Origin: Peribolospora baueri
Taxonomy: Eukaryota > Basidiomycota > Peribolosporomycetes > Peribolosporales > Peribolosporaceae
DNA length: 64,000 nt
NCBI GenBank assembly: GCA_029717555.1
Contig: JAMDHS010000083.1
Location: forward strand, 25,479-89,478
Direction of reading: 5' to 3'
Part shown: in pieces, positions 53,811 to 64,000 of the stretch
How the letters are laid out: each line of letters opens with the position of its first letter
Numbering within the stretch: position 1 is the first letter of the stretch
Made by a program: the position numbers and the translations under genes
The notes under the pieces: model-generated
The model's input: the letters and a program-made list of their open reading frames with translations, nothing else
What the model was told of the DNA's origin: nothing
The model's database searches: none

Positions 53811-56578
53811 GTTGAGGGAGGAAAGATGGATGTACCCCGATTGGAGTTGGGGAGAAGAAGGTACACGCAAGAAGGGTGGCACACAGCGCTGCCCGTGGAA
53901 CGCGGGGAAAGGCGGCGAGCTGGTTAATTAAGAAGTGTGGTGTAGTGGAGATGGATACGGATCGGGCGTTGGACGGCCACAGAGGCTGGGCGCGGGGCGG
54001 TGTTTATTGAACCGGTCGAGGGTTCCCTCGGCGAGGGTACGGGGAGCAAGCAGTGAACGGGTTGGGCCGATGCGATCGGAGGGTTGCGCGTGCTGGAGCA
54101 TGAAAGGGGCGACACGGCGACAAACGAAAGGGAAAAGAAGGGAAATTCGGGGGGACAAAGGGGGCGAGGGAGAGAGAGAGAGGAAGGGTCAGCGCGAATG
54201 GGCCAGAGCGATAGGTAAACGCGGCGGGGAGGGAGGGGTTGGCTGATAGTGGGCGACGTGGATCATCCGTCGGCCTTGGATCCTTCCCAACGCCCCTCCA
54301 TCGTCGCCGTCTCCGTTGGGAGCGGGGGAGGCGTGAACGAGGAAGCGAGCTCACCTTGGCGTGAGATGGGCGTGAGGAGCGAGGCGGGCTGCCGGCTGGG
54401 GTCAGCGAAGGGGTGGGCGGGGCGTGGAGCGGGAGAAGGCGGGGTGGAGATGGAGCAGGAGAGGGTGCGGAGGACGAGAATGAGGAAGAGGAAGAGGAAA
54501 GAGGAGGCGGCGAAGAGGAGGCGGCGGCGGCGATGCGACGTCGAGTTGGTGGTTGAGGTGTTGGTGATCTGATCTCACCTCGTCGTTCTCGTCGTCGCCG
54601 CCGTGTTGTCTCCCTCGTGGTCTCCTCGTCCTGCTGCGGCACACAGCTCATTGAAAGCGTCGCGCCGCGCGTCGAGCCGAGTCCACCGAGTCGCCCGTCG
54701 AGCTGCGACCAGAGCAGGCGCGGCGGCAGCGACAAGCAACGGACGGGCGCTCGGACGTCGATCTTGCCTCTGCCATGTCCTTGCGTCGCACTTGTGTTCA
54801 TCCCACCATCTCTCCTCTGGCAGGCCTGCCTCGTCCGCCGCCCGCTCGGATCACGAACGTGCTTCCGAGTCCTAGCCTAGTTACACCGACGGCCTTCTGT
54901 AACCCTAACTGCGCGATAGGGGCTCGGTACTCGCAAGCGTGATGAACATGGGCGACGTCGAGGGGCAGGAAGGAGTGGATGGATGGCACGGAAAGGACGA
55001 ATACGAGACTGGGACGAGCGTGAGTGACGACCGAACGGGCTTCTCGTGCTTGAGCGACAGTCGCCTCTCCTACCGCCCCTCGACACGTCGGCCGACGACG
55101 GGCTCTGAGCTGCACACATGCTTTCTTCCAAGACGTCCCACGTTCGTTCGTTCGTCGGGCTCGTCAGACAGCCACAGCCATGGCGCCGTTGAAAACTCGT
55201 CGTGTTCGGTTCCATGGAGACAGGTGGCCATCCAGCTGCAGCTCCAGTTCCAGCTCGGTCATGTCACAGGCGATGATGGCCTGCGCGCTGACGACATTCC
55301 CTCGTCTTCCGCTCCCATCTCCCCGTCCGAGCGCCGACCGTCGGCCGACTCGACTCGCACCCCACGCTGAGAGGTTGTGCGGAGCTGAGCGTGAGTTCAC
55401 CGTTCGTGTCCCAAATGGGAGCGTGCAACGACGACGGGATGGGAGTGCCAAGGGCCTCCGCCGCTCCGTCATGCAGAGCCCAAGCGTCTTCCTGACCCAC
55501 TCGCAACGACCTGTTCAGCGCCGTGATGAGCGAGAACGGGGATCGCTCGTCAGCTCGTCGCGTTTTCATCAGCCGGCTCGGCGGTGCGAGATGGAACACG
55601 ACAAGAAGGGCGGCCGTGGACTGATGAAGACGACGTCTTTGCCTGTATCGTCTCATTCCTGCCTCGACGGAGGCGCCCCTCTGATATCACATCACGTCGG
55701 ATGTACCACCGTTCCTGGTCTGGCCTGGTCTGGCTGGTACTTGGCCGGCTCGGCGGGCGGGCGGGCGGAGCAAAGGTCAGGTCTTGTTCGGCCGGCCGCG
55801 TCGGACGACGTGGAACGGCGAGCGCTTCTGTCTGTCACACTGAGGCAAGAGAGGGACGCAAAAGACGGCCGCGGGCGAAGACCGCAGTCCGCCATGTTCG
55901 ACGTTCGAGCCGGGGTCGACGGTCGTGTCGAGGGCGGCGAGGGGAAGATGACCCAGACATTAATACACGTTCCTGCCCGCCCTTCTGGACGCCAGCGCGG
56001 GCGAGCCGTGCCGCAGCAGGAGGCGAATGGACCGCCGACTGTCGTCGCTCGCTCGTCCCGCCATCGTCCGTCTCTCTCACCTTGATCCCCTACCATCGTC
56101 ATCCTCCGCCTTTCCTTCCTTCTTCCTTTCCATCCTTCGTCCCCCTTTCCAGCCTTGCCTCGGTCGCCCACCCCACTCGACTCTGGCTAGAGGCCCCCAT
56201 CTCTCTCACTCCCGCCTTTCTTTTCCCCCTCTTTCTTTTCACGCGCCCCGGACCGCTCCTCCGGACCGCCAATCACCCCTCCCTCCCCGTCGACGAACGA
56301 AAGAAAAGAAAGAGAAGAAAAAGTATACTTCACGCCACGCCCAGCTTCCCAGATTCCTTTTCGCTGCGCCTTACCCCCCTCGCGGAAGCCCGACTCCGAC
56401 GTCGACGCCCAGCGCCTGCGCTTCGCTCCGTCGTATTAGCTTGGTCCAGAGTCGACTGCATCCCCATCTTGATACCCTCCCGCCAAGCCGAGACAGTCGT
56501 CCTTCTTCTGTGACGCCGGCCGTACAACTCTTTTCCCTCCTCCCCTTCCCCCTCGCCGTTTAAAGCTCGAGGTTCAAC
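53811..56578. other. Long divergent intergenic region, PAC1 / kinesin
   Basis: About 2.8 kb between the divergent PAC1 and kinesin start codons, the longest gene-free stretch in the window. The 56090-56578 part is strongly pyrimidine-rich and reads as a kinesin leader. A 301-codon open frame (55180-56085) has no natural protein character. A purine-rich block lies at 54440-54540. I see no recognisable gene or RNA. Confidence 0.5.
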
Positions 56579-59500
56579 ATGGCCGGTGGACACGCGCGCA
56601 CGGCCTCGACCAGCAGCGCCGGCTCGGCCGCCGGAGGAGGGGGAGCTGGTACCTCTGTCCAAGTCGGTAAGTCTTTTCTCGTCCGCGTCGGAAAGCAAGT
56701 CCGACTGAGCGGACTGAGCCCCCTCCTCTCGTCCCTCCCGTTGCAGTCACCCGCATCCGACCCATCACCAACCAGGACAACGTCAACATACCCACGCGCT
56801 GGCAGCGCAATGTCCTTCACCCTATCACAGCCACTACCCTCCAGGTTGAAGCCGGCGGCGCCCCGCCACCTGGCGTCACCGGCGGGCCGCCCGCATTGTC
56901 TGGCTCCCACGGCAAGGACGGCCAGAAGCGCCAGACGTTCTCCTTCGACCGCGTTCTCACGCCGTCCGACGGTCAGGCCACAGTCTACTCTGCCGCCGCT
57001 GCGCCCCTCGTCGCTCGCTTTCTAGAAGGCTATAACGTCACCATTCTCGCTTACGGTCAGACCAGCTCCGGAAAGTCATACACCATGGGCACTTCTGGCC
57101 TCGACGTCGACTACGAGGCGTTTTCGACCTCTGCCGGCGCCGCAGCCCTCGCCGCCGACGATAGAACCGGCATCATCCCCCGAGCCGTCTCGCACGTCTT
57201 CGATAAGATTCGCGATGACTCGTCCAAGTCTGGCGCGATCCAATACACCGCAAAGGTCAGCTTCGTTGAGATTTACAATGAGGACCTGATCGACCTCCTC
57301 GCCGACTCGGACGTCAACTCCAGGCCGCTTGTCCAGATTCGCGAGGACAAGGCGGGCCATATCATTTGGAGCGGCTTGAGGGAAGTCAAGGTGCAGAGCG
57401 TGGTCGACGTCATGGGTCAGCTTCGCCATGGCAGCAGCTTGAGGAGGACGAACGAGACGGACATGAATGCCCAGTCTTCTCGATCCCACGCCATTTTCTC
57501 TCTCACTCTCACCCAGCGCAAGTACGTCGGCTCCAACCCGCCGCCCCCACCGTCGGCCAGTCATAGCTCCCATCCTCCCAGCGCCTTCGGTAACGCCGCC
57601 ACCTCCGGCATCCCTGCGGCTTCCGGGCGTACCACCCCCACCGGCATGGTTCCTCCTTCGCCGGGCCGGTCCGGCATCGCCCGCCCCACTTCTGTCATGG
57701 GTTCTCGCGTCGCCAGCCCCACCTTGGGCTCGCGGCCCACCACACCATCGCTCGGTTTGGCCGTCGCCGGCAGTGGCATCCCCGGCCCGAACGGCCGGAA
57801 TTCTTCCATGGGCTTGCGACCCGCTAGCATGGCCGTGTCCAGGAGCGCGAGCCCGGTCTTCGGCGGAAGGGACGAGGAGAAGCCCGCTCCGAACGCGAAC
57901 GCGGGCGCGACCGACGGCGAGTGGGTGACGGTCACGAGCAAGTTCCACTTTGTCGACTTGGCCGGCAGCGAGCGACTCAAGCGGACCGCCGCACAGGGCG
58001 AGCGGGTCAAGGAGGGTATCTCCATCAACGCGGGCCTACATGCCCTAGGCAACGTCATTTCGGCCCTCGGCGACCCGGTCAAGGCGAAACATACGACGCA
58101 CATCCCCTACCGTGACAGCAAGCTGACCCGCCTGCTGCAAGACAGTTTGGGAGGCAACGCGCATACGCTCATGATCGCTTGTGTCTCGCCGGCAGAGTAC
58201 AACGTGAGCGAGACGATCAACACGCTCAAGTACGCCAACCGGGCGCGAAACATCAAAAACAAGGCTGAGCTCAACGAGGTCGAGGTGGGCTGGGAGGACG
58301 TGGAGTACTTGCAGGCGCAGGTGCTCAAGCTTCGCAAGGAGCTTGCCGCTCTCAAGGAGGCCAAGGCGACCGGCAAGCTCGGCACGATCGGCGAGGAGCT
58401 CACCAAGGCTTCGCAGGTGCCCAAGGACCGGGAGATTCTGGAACTGCAAGACCAGTACTCGGACCTGAGCCAGAAGTACACCCGGCTCACCGCCGAGCTG
58501 GCAAAGGCCCAGTCGGGACGGCAGCAGGCCGGCGTCGACAAGGACGCTGAGCAGTCGTTCGCCGAGGCCGCCGAGCCGATCATCGAGGAGTACGAGAAGA
58601 CGATCGACGTGCTGGAGAGCCAGATGAACCTCATGAAAGCCGCCCTGTCCCACTCCGAGGAGCTCATACAGACCCAGGAGGACAAGCTGGCGGAGCAGGA
58701 GGAGCGTCTCGCCTCGTCCGAGCGCGACCTCGAGTCGCGCGAGGCGACGATCGAGGAGCTCAAGAGCCGCCTCGCCAAGCTGCATGACCGCGAGACGACG
58801 GCAGACGGGTACGCGCGCGACTTGGAGAGCCGACTGCAGGCTTACGCGAGCCGAGACGACGCCGAGTCGGCCGTGGTGGCGGAGCTGCGCAGGGAGGTGA
58901 GCCGGCACCGAGAGACGGAGGCGACGAACGAGAGGTACATCAAGGACCTTGAGGCGCGTTTGGCCAAGAGCGAGGACGCGACGGCTAGCCTGAGCTCGCA
59001 GATAGACCGCCTGGAGAGGGAGGTGGCGCGCCGGGAGGAGGCGTACCGGGACCTGCAGAGCAAGTTTGAGTTGCTCGATACGGGCGCGGAGAACAAGCTG
59101 CTCCTGGAAGAGCTCGACGCGCGGGAGCAAAAATCGCTCGAGCTGGAGAGGCGCATCGACGAACTCGTCGGCGAGAAGGAGGACATGGCCAGGGAGAGAA
59201 ATCGCTTGAAACAAGCTGCCGAAAAGGAGGAGGAGCGGTGCGCCAAGCTCGAGGAGCGCATTCGCTCTCTCGAAAGCCGAACTCTGGCTCCATCGGCCAC
59301 CACCGCCACCGCCGTCGCCGCCGTCGCTGCCGCCGCCGCCGGAGAGACCGAGATCGAGACTCCGCCGGTGACGCCTGGTGAGGGCGACTCGGTCGACGCG
59401 CCCAAACGCCTGTCGGCCGGCGAGAACACACCTAGGGCAACGCCGAGCGCTGTTGCTCCTGACACGCCGCCGGCAGAGTCCGAGTCGGGCGACCTGAGAG

Positions 59501-62500
59501 ACGAGCTGAGGTCGCTGCGCGAGTCGCACGAGAGGACGCTCGCCGAGCTCGAGGACTTGACGACCAAGTACCGCGACTCGCTCAAGGAGATCGAGGACCT
59601 CGCCAACCAACTCCGCGAGGCCAAGCTCGTCCAGTCCGAGGCCGAGGACGTCGTTCCGTCCCCCAGCACGCCCAGCGCACCGCGGAGCAGGACGAGCTCG
59701 ACGAACAGCTCGTCAGCGGACGACCCCGTCGACCGCCTCGGACCGATGCAGTCTCACATGCGCGCCTCGCCTCGCTCCGGACGTAGGCTGTCCGAGGGTG
59801 TGCGCATCTCGCCGAAGCGGAGCCCTTTTTTAGGTTTGCAAACTGGGAGCGGTATGGCGAATGCGCACGTGCGCTCGCAATCGCTCTCGCAGGAGCTTTC
59901 CTCGGTGCAATCGCCACGCTACACATGGTCCTCGGCGATGTCGCCCCTCTTGCCCTCTTCGTCCCGCACGCTCGGCGACGGCTTGCCGGCGACCTATGAG
60001 AGGCAGATTTTGAGCCTCGAGAAGGAAACGATGCGCCTCCAGGAGGTGCTCAAGGAGAGGGAGGAGGAGATCGACATCCTCGAGAAGAGCCTAAAGGAGC
60101 ATGGCATCGTCCCTCACATACAGCAGACGCCCCCTGGAACCGAAGAAGAAACCGGCTCCGAGGAGGCCGACGGAACGTCCTCCTCCGACGCCGGCTCCTC
60201 CTCCGCCAACGCGGTTCCCTCGACGCCGAAGAAGGAACTTACGCTATCGCTATCGCTCTCGCACAAGAAGAGTTTCGTCAAGCCCGGCGCGCTCACCCCG
60301 GCCACAGAGGAGAACTTTAGCAGGCTCAAGGCGGACATTGAGGAGCTTAACGACCGGATGCCGAACCCTGAACAGAACGAGAGTCACCTCAAGAGGCTCG
60401 ATGAGCTCATGCGGTGAGACAGGCGTCTTTTTTGAAAACCTTTTTTTCCCTGGGTTTGTCGTTTTTCGGAAAAGAGATGGGCTGATTGAAGACGATCGTT
60501 TCCGTCCCGGTACAGGTCCATGGCTCGCAAGGAGACCGCTCATCGCGAGACTGTGGACGCTTTGACCGAGGAGCTCACCGCGCTCCGCAAAGAGCACGAG
60601 ACCCTTCAAGCCCTCAATAGGGACCAAGTGAGGAACATGTCGACCGAGCTCGAGGGTCTCCGGGAGCAGCTCAGCTTGCGCGCCTCTCGAGGAGGTGACG
60701 ACGACGAGGACGACGGACAGAAGACCGGCGGCCCGTCCGACTTTGACGAGTCTGTCCAGGCGCTCAAGGCCCAGATCGAGGCGGCCCAGGCGGAAGCGTC
60801 GAAGAAGGACGTCGAGTTTGCGGCCCAGCTCCAGGCCGCGCGCGACGAGGCCGAGGCGGCTTTGAAGGCCCGTGACGAGGAGCACGAAAAGTCGCTTGCC
60901 GCCAAGGTGGCCGAGCATGTGGAGGAGCTGCAGAAGAAGGCGGAAGAGCACCAGGCGGCGTTTGACCGCGTGACGGAGGAGCATCGGCGGGCGATCGACG
61001 AGCTCAAGGAGGAGCACGCGAGGTTGCTCAAGGGCAAGGAGGAGGAGCTCAAGGAGGAGCACGCTAGGTCGCTCAAAGACAAGGAGGAGGAGCTCAAGGA
61101 GGAGCACGCGAGGCTGCTCAGGGTCAAGGAGGAGGAGTTTGCCGCTCAACTGCGCAGCGCCGATCTCGCCAGGCAGAGCTTGGCAGCTGAGAGCGAAGAG
61201 GTGAGTCCGGCGAAAGCGTCCTCCTCCGTTCACGGCCGTTGACTAACGTTTTCTATTCGGACCAAAAGGGCCGTTCCGCGTTAATCACGCAGCTGCGTGA
61301 CGAGCACGCGGACCAGCTCCGTCGGGCTCAGGAAGAGCACGAGATCACCCTCGCCCGCAGCTTGGCGTCCAAGGACGTCGCGCACAGCACCGCCATCGCC
61401 CAAAACGAGGCCGCCACCGAGGAAAGAGAAGAGCGGCACGCGGCCGAGCTCGCTGAGCTCAAACGGTCGCACGAGGACGCGTCTGCTCGTCTGGCCCGAG
61501 AGCACGCCGACGCCATTGCTGCGGCGGTGGCCGAGGCGCACAGCGAGGCCGCGCGGTCCAAGGAGGAAGCGGATGCCGCGACGGAAGCGGAGCACGCCTC
61601 GGCCCTGCAGCGCGCCGTTGAAGATGCGAAACAGTCGTTGGAGAAGAGCCACGAGGAGGCGGTGGCGGCCTTGCGCGCCGAGCATGACACTGCGCTCGCC
61701 ACGCTCAAGGCAAGCCACGAGAAGGAGCTGAGCGAGTCATCGGAGAGGAGCCGCGAGGAGGCTGTGGCGGCCTTGCGTGCCGAGCATGAAGCCGTGCTCG
61801 CCACCGTCAAGGCAGACCACGAGAAGGAGCTGAGCGAGGCGCGCTCAGCCCGGGCACAGGCGTCGACGTCGATCGAGGAGGAGATGGCCAAGCTCGAGAC
61901 GTCTCACGCAGATCAGCTCAAGTCGAAAGAAGAGGAGCACGCGAAGGCACTGGGCACCTTCGAGTCCAAGTTGGCCGACCTTTCCAACGAGCATGCCACC
62001 GTGCTCGAGGAGCGCGACGCGATGCATATCGAGCTCCAGGACACGGGCGATGCGCTGATCACGCTGGAAAGCGCTCTCACCGAGTCACAGGAGGAGCGTG
62101 AGCGCCTGTCGCACGAGGTGGCTGACCTGCGCGAGGAGCTTGAGAGCGTCAAGGCGAAGCAACCGGAGAACGAGGCGATTGTGAAGGACCTGGAAGAGCA
62201 GCGGTCTTCGCTCACGCAGGTGCAGGGCGCGCTTGCTAAGGCCAAGGCCGAGGTGGAGGCGCTGCAGGCGGAGCGCCTGAAGCAGGATCAGTCGCTCAAG
62301 GAGCTTCAGGCCAAGGTGGCGGGCGTGAGCCTGCCTCAGGTCGCCGACGGCGTCGGGCTCGGTATCAACGGCGCAGACGGCCCTTCTTCGCCGACGGACG
62401 AGCATCCTCGGCCCAACGGCTCGCTCGCGCGACACAGCACGGGCAAGCCGCCGCCGCCAACGCCGCCTCCGTCGGTGCCTCCTCCGCCGTTGCCGACCAA

Positions 62501-63295
62501 CGTGCCATCGGGACCGGCGCACAACAGCATGTCTTCGATCCGCTCATCGACGACGGCGGGCGTGCGCACGTCCTCTTCTTCCACCTCGCTCGGACGCAAC
62601 TCGCGCGCAGAGTCGCCGACGACGACGATGACGAGCAGCGGCGCGCGCAACTCGTCTGCCTCGCTGGCCGGCTCGCCGATCACGGCGAACGGCATGCCCG
62701 CGGTGGCGGATCCGAAGGTGCAGAAGTACATCGAAGACCAGGAGGCGCAGATCCGCACGCTCACCAAGCAGCTCGAGCACTGTGAGGCGGACCTGCAGGC
62801 GAACATCGACCTGGTCAGCACGCTCGAATCTGCGCTCAACGACTCGGAGAGAAACGTGAGTGTGGGGGGAAGGGAAAGATTTGCCATTTCGTAGTTCCTT
62901 TTTAGCTGACTGTGCCGTTCCCGTTCTTTGCCCGACTCGTACAGCTGCGCAAATCTCGGGTACAGATCAACGAGCTGACGCGAGAGCGCGAACAGGCGCT
63001 CCAGCAGGCGGAAACTCTGCGGCAGCAGCTGGAATCGGCGCAGACGGAGGCGGACACGGCGAGGCAGAGTGTGCTGATCAAGGACAAGGAGCTGGCGTCC
63101 AAGCTGGCGGAGGCGAACAAGGAGCGGGAGCGGGCGAGGATGCAGCTGGAGCAGAGGCTGGATGAGATGTCGAAGCGCAAGTCCAAGGTGAGCGGTGTGG
63201 AGGTCGTCGTGGCCGCGTACGTGACGACGGCCTTGGCTCTGGCTGACGAGGGTCTTTTTGCGTTGATGATGGAACGACAGTTCCTTTGCCTCTAA
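56579..63295 (+). CDS. Large kinesin, N-terminal motor (kinesin-4/KIF4-KIF21-like)
   Basis: Microtubule plus-end-directed motor of about 2094 residues. Exons: 56579-56666, 56747-60413, 60516-61200, 61269-62855, 62945-63187, 63281-63295. The motor spans about 28-540: P-loop GQTSSGKSYTMG (about 131-142), switch I NAQSSRSHAIF (about 269), switch II FHFVDLAGSERLKR (about 424-437), and the neck-proximal LKYANRARNIKNKAELNEVE. A Pro/Ser-rich insertion of about 135 residues separates the switch I strand from switch II. Heptad-rich coiled coil then covers most of 560-1850, broken by a Ser/Pro segment (about 1060-1170). It contains three tandem copies of ELKEEHAR[LS]L-type repeats and two 34-residue repeats. 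A proline-rich linker and a short coiled coil close the protein. The last exon is just 15 nt, giving FLCL and a stop. The GIIPRAV segment and AYGQTSSGKS favour kinesin-4, but subfamily assignment needs a tree. Confidence 0.9.
61000..61134 (+). repeat. Three 45-nt tandem coding repeats in kinesin coiled coil
   Basis: Three consecutive 15-codon units of the form ELKEEHARxLxxKEE encode near-identical coiled-coil turns. The DNA is also highly similar (GAGCTCAAGGAGGAGCACGC opening each unit), so recent duplication is likely. Confidence 0.9.
61653..61856 (+). repeat. Two 102-nt tandem coding repeats in kinesin coiled coil
   Basis: Two adjacent 34-codon units both open with EEAVAALRAEH and both contain HEKELSE. 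The copies are similar in DNA and protein and extend the coiled coil by one duplicated block. Confidence 0.85.
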
Positions 63296-63954
63296 AGACA
63301 AAGAAGGTGGAGCGTCGTCTCCTTTCCCCCATTAATGGATTCGCTTATGCACGCCACAGAACGGGGTCGACCGTCGGGCCATTTCGTCGCTCGTCTTCGT
63401 CGGGCGGCGCGCCATGGCGGACGGGGGCGTCGCGTCCGTTGGGTCGACTTCAGCAGGTTCTGGTCTGCCCGTGGAGCTTGCCTACCTACTTAGCTCGCTC
63501 CTCTCTCTACGTTCGTTCGCTCTCGTCTCGCCCTTGCAACGCCGGCTTTGGCCGGAACGCGCCGTCACTCGTTTGATATCTATCCTGCGGATCGTTTCGC
63601 TTGTCTCGTTTCGCCCTACCCTCGTTTATGTCGCCGGACCTCTCCCTCTTTTTCTTCTCTCTCTCTCTCCCCTCTCCACCTATGATCAAACGGGCTTCGC
63701 CCGCCCCTTATTCGACTCATTCGCTCGTTCGTCTTCGTGGCACCGAGTCGTCGTCGTCCGACTCGGTAGCATCCCTCTTTCGCTCTGCTGCTCCTTTCGC
63801 TCGTGTACTACGGCTTTATCTCCGCTCGTCCCTCCGTCCGTCCCTCTCTCTGTTCGCTCGTCCGTTCGTCCGCTCGTCGGCTACAAATACCCTCCCTTGT
63901 GATCGATTCGTCTATTCTGTTTGTTCCTGTGTCTACTGCCAAGCTTATTTCCTT

Positions 63955-63986
<32 letters not shown>

Positions 63987-64000
63987 CCCTTTTTTTCTTC
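63296..64000. other. Kinesin 3' flank ending in a poly-T run
   Basis: About 700 bp after the kinesin stop. It is pyrimidine-rich and becomes almost pure C/T from 63600. A 30-nt T homopolymer (63957-63986) closes it, followed by more C/T. No coding features. Confidence 0.55.
63957..63986. repeat. T30 homopolymer
   Basis: Thirty consecutive T residues within a longer C/T tract at the window end. It could be the poly(A) tail remnant of a minus-strand retroposed sequence or a plain microsatellite. Only the right flank beyond the window would show which. Confidence 0.85.

Noticed and set aside
54886-54900. Telomere-like TAACCCTAA
   Set aside because: Only one and a half units; no array, so chance.
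55180-56085. A 301-codon open frame in the PAC1-kinesin gap
   Set aside because: Composition is Arg/Ser/Gly-rich with no hydrophobic core, no motif and no coding-type periodicity. Random open frames of this length are expected at this GC content.
58045-59610. A 521-codon ORF antisense to the kinesin rod
   Set aside because: A GC-rich coiled-coil coding strand (Glu, Lys, Leu codons) commonly leaves a stop-free antisense frame. The predicted protein is a Leu/Arg-rich mirror with no domain.
63957-63986. T30 run read as the tail of a retrotransposon
   Set aside because: There is no reverse-transcriptase frame, no target-site duplication visible and no upstream element. The flank is a general C/T tract and the right side is outside the window.

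Overview
The window is nuclear DNA of an intron-rich, GC-rich fungus, most likely a basidiomycete. I base this on short introns in every recognisable gene (usually about 45-130 nt, donors GTGAGT/GTGCGT/GTAAGT), strong G/C at third codon positions, and the gene set: fungal LIS1/PAC1, C2-domain phosphatidylserine decarboxylase, Qcr7, and a Dal5-type transporter. I cannot place it at genus level. Nearly all ORFs longer than 100 codons on the opposite strand of a gene are GC-driven shadows. The gene models below were spliced by hand, and the reading frame was checked across every junction.

Layout, left to right. (1) 0-5.5 kb: a thiamine-diphosphate enzyme of the acetolactate-synthase superfamily (minus, cut by the left edge), divergent from a pepsin-type aspartic protease (plus). 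(2) 5.7-10.1 kb: snRNP Sm D2 and histone H4 (both minus), then a small unrecognised helical protein (plus) in an apparent gap. (3) 10.3-18.8 kb: a STRAP-like WD40 protein (minus), an 18-exon MFS transporter of the allantoate/nicotinate-permease type (plus), and Qcr7 of respiratory complex III (minus). (4) 19.2-30.8 kb: a 1468-aa SNF2-family ATPase (minus), divergent from a Psd2-type phosphatidylserine decarboxylase (plus). (5) 32.0-38.9 kb: a cytochrome P450 and an anoctamin/TMEM16 membrane protein (both minus). (6) 39.4-45.7 kb: an API5-like helical-repeat protein and a PQ-loop membrane protein (both plus). (7) 45.9-50.0 kb: mitochondrial ribosomal protein bS21m (minus), divergent from transketolase (plus). 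(8) 51.9-63.3 kb: LIS1/PAC1 (minus), divergent from a 2094-aa kinesin (plus), which puts a dynein regulator next to a microtubule motor. The window ends in a 30-nt poly-T run.

There is no sign of a mobile element, CRISPR array, secondary-metabolite cluster or tRNA gene that I can support. The genes are mostly housekeeping (splicing, chromatin, respiration, mitochondrial translation, pentose phosphate pathway, lipid synthesis, microtubule transport) and do not form one pathway. The most striking feature is in splicing. Very short coding exons (5, 6, 9, 13, 14, 15 and 18 nt) recur in six genes, and four introns in three genes appear to use GC-AG rather than GT-AG boundaries. Gene finders are likely to misannotate these genes for that reason.
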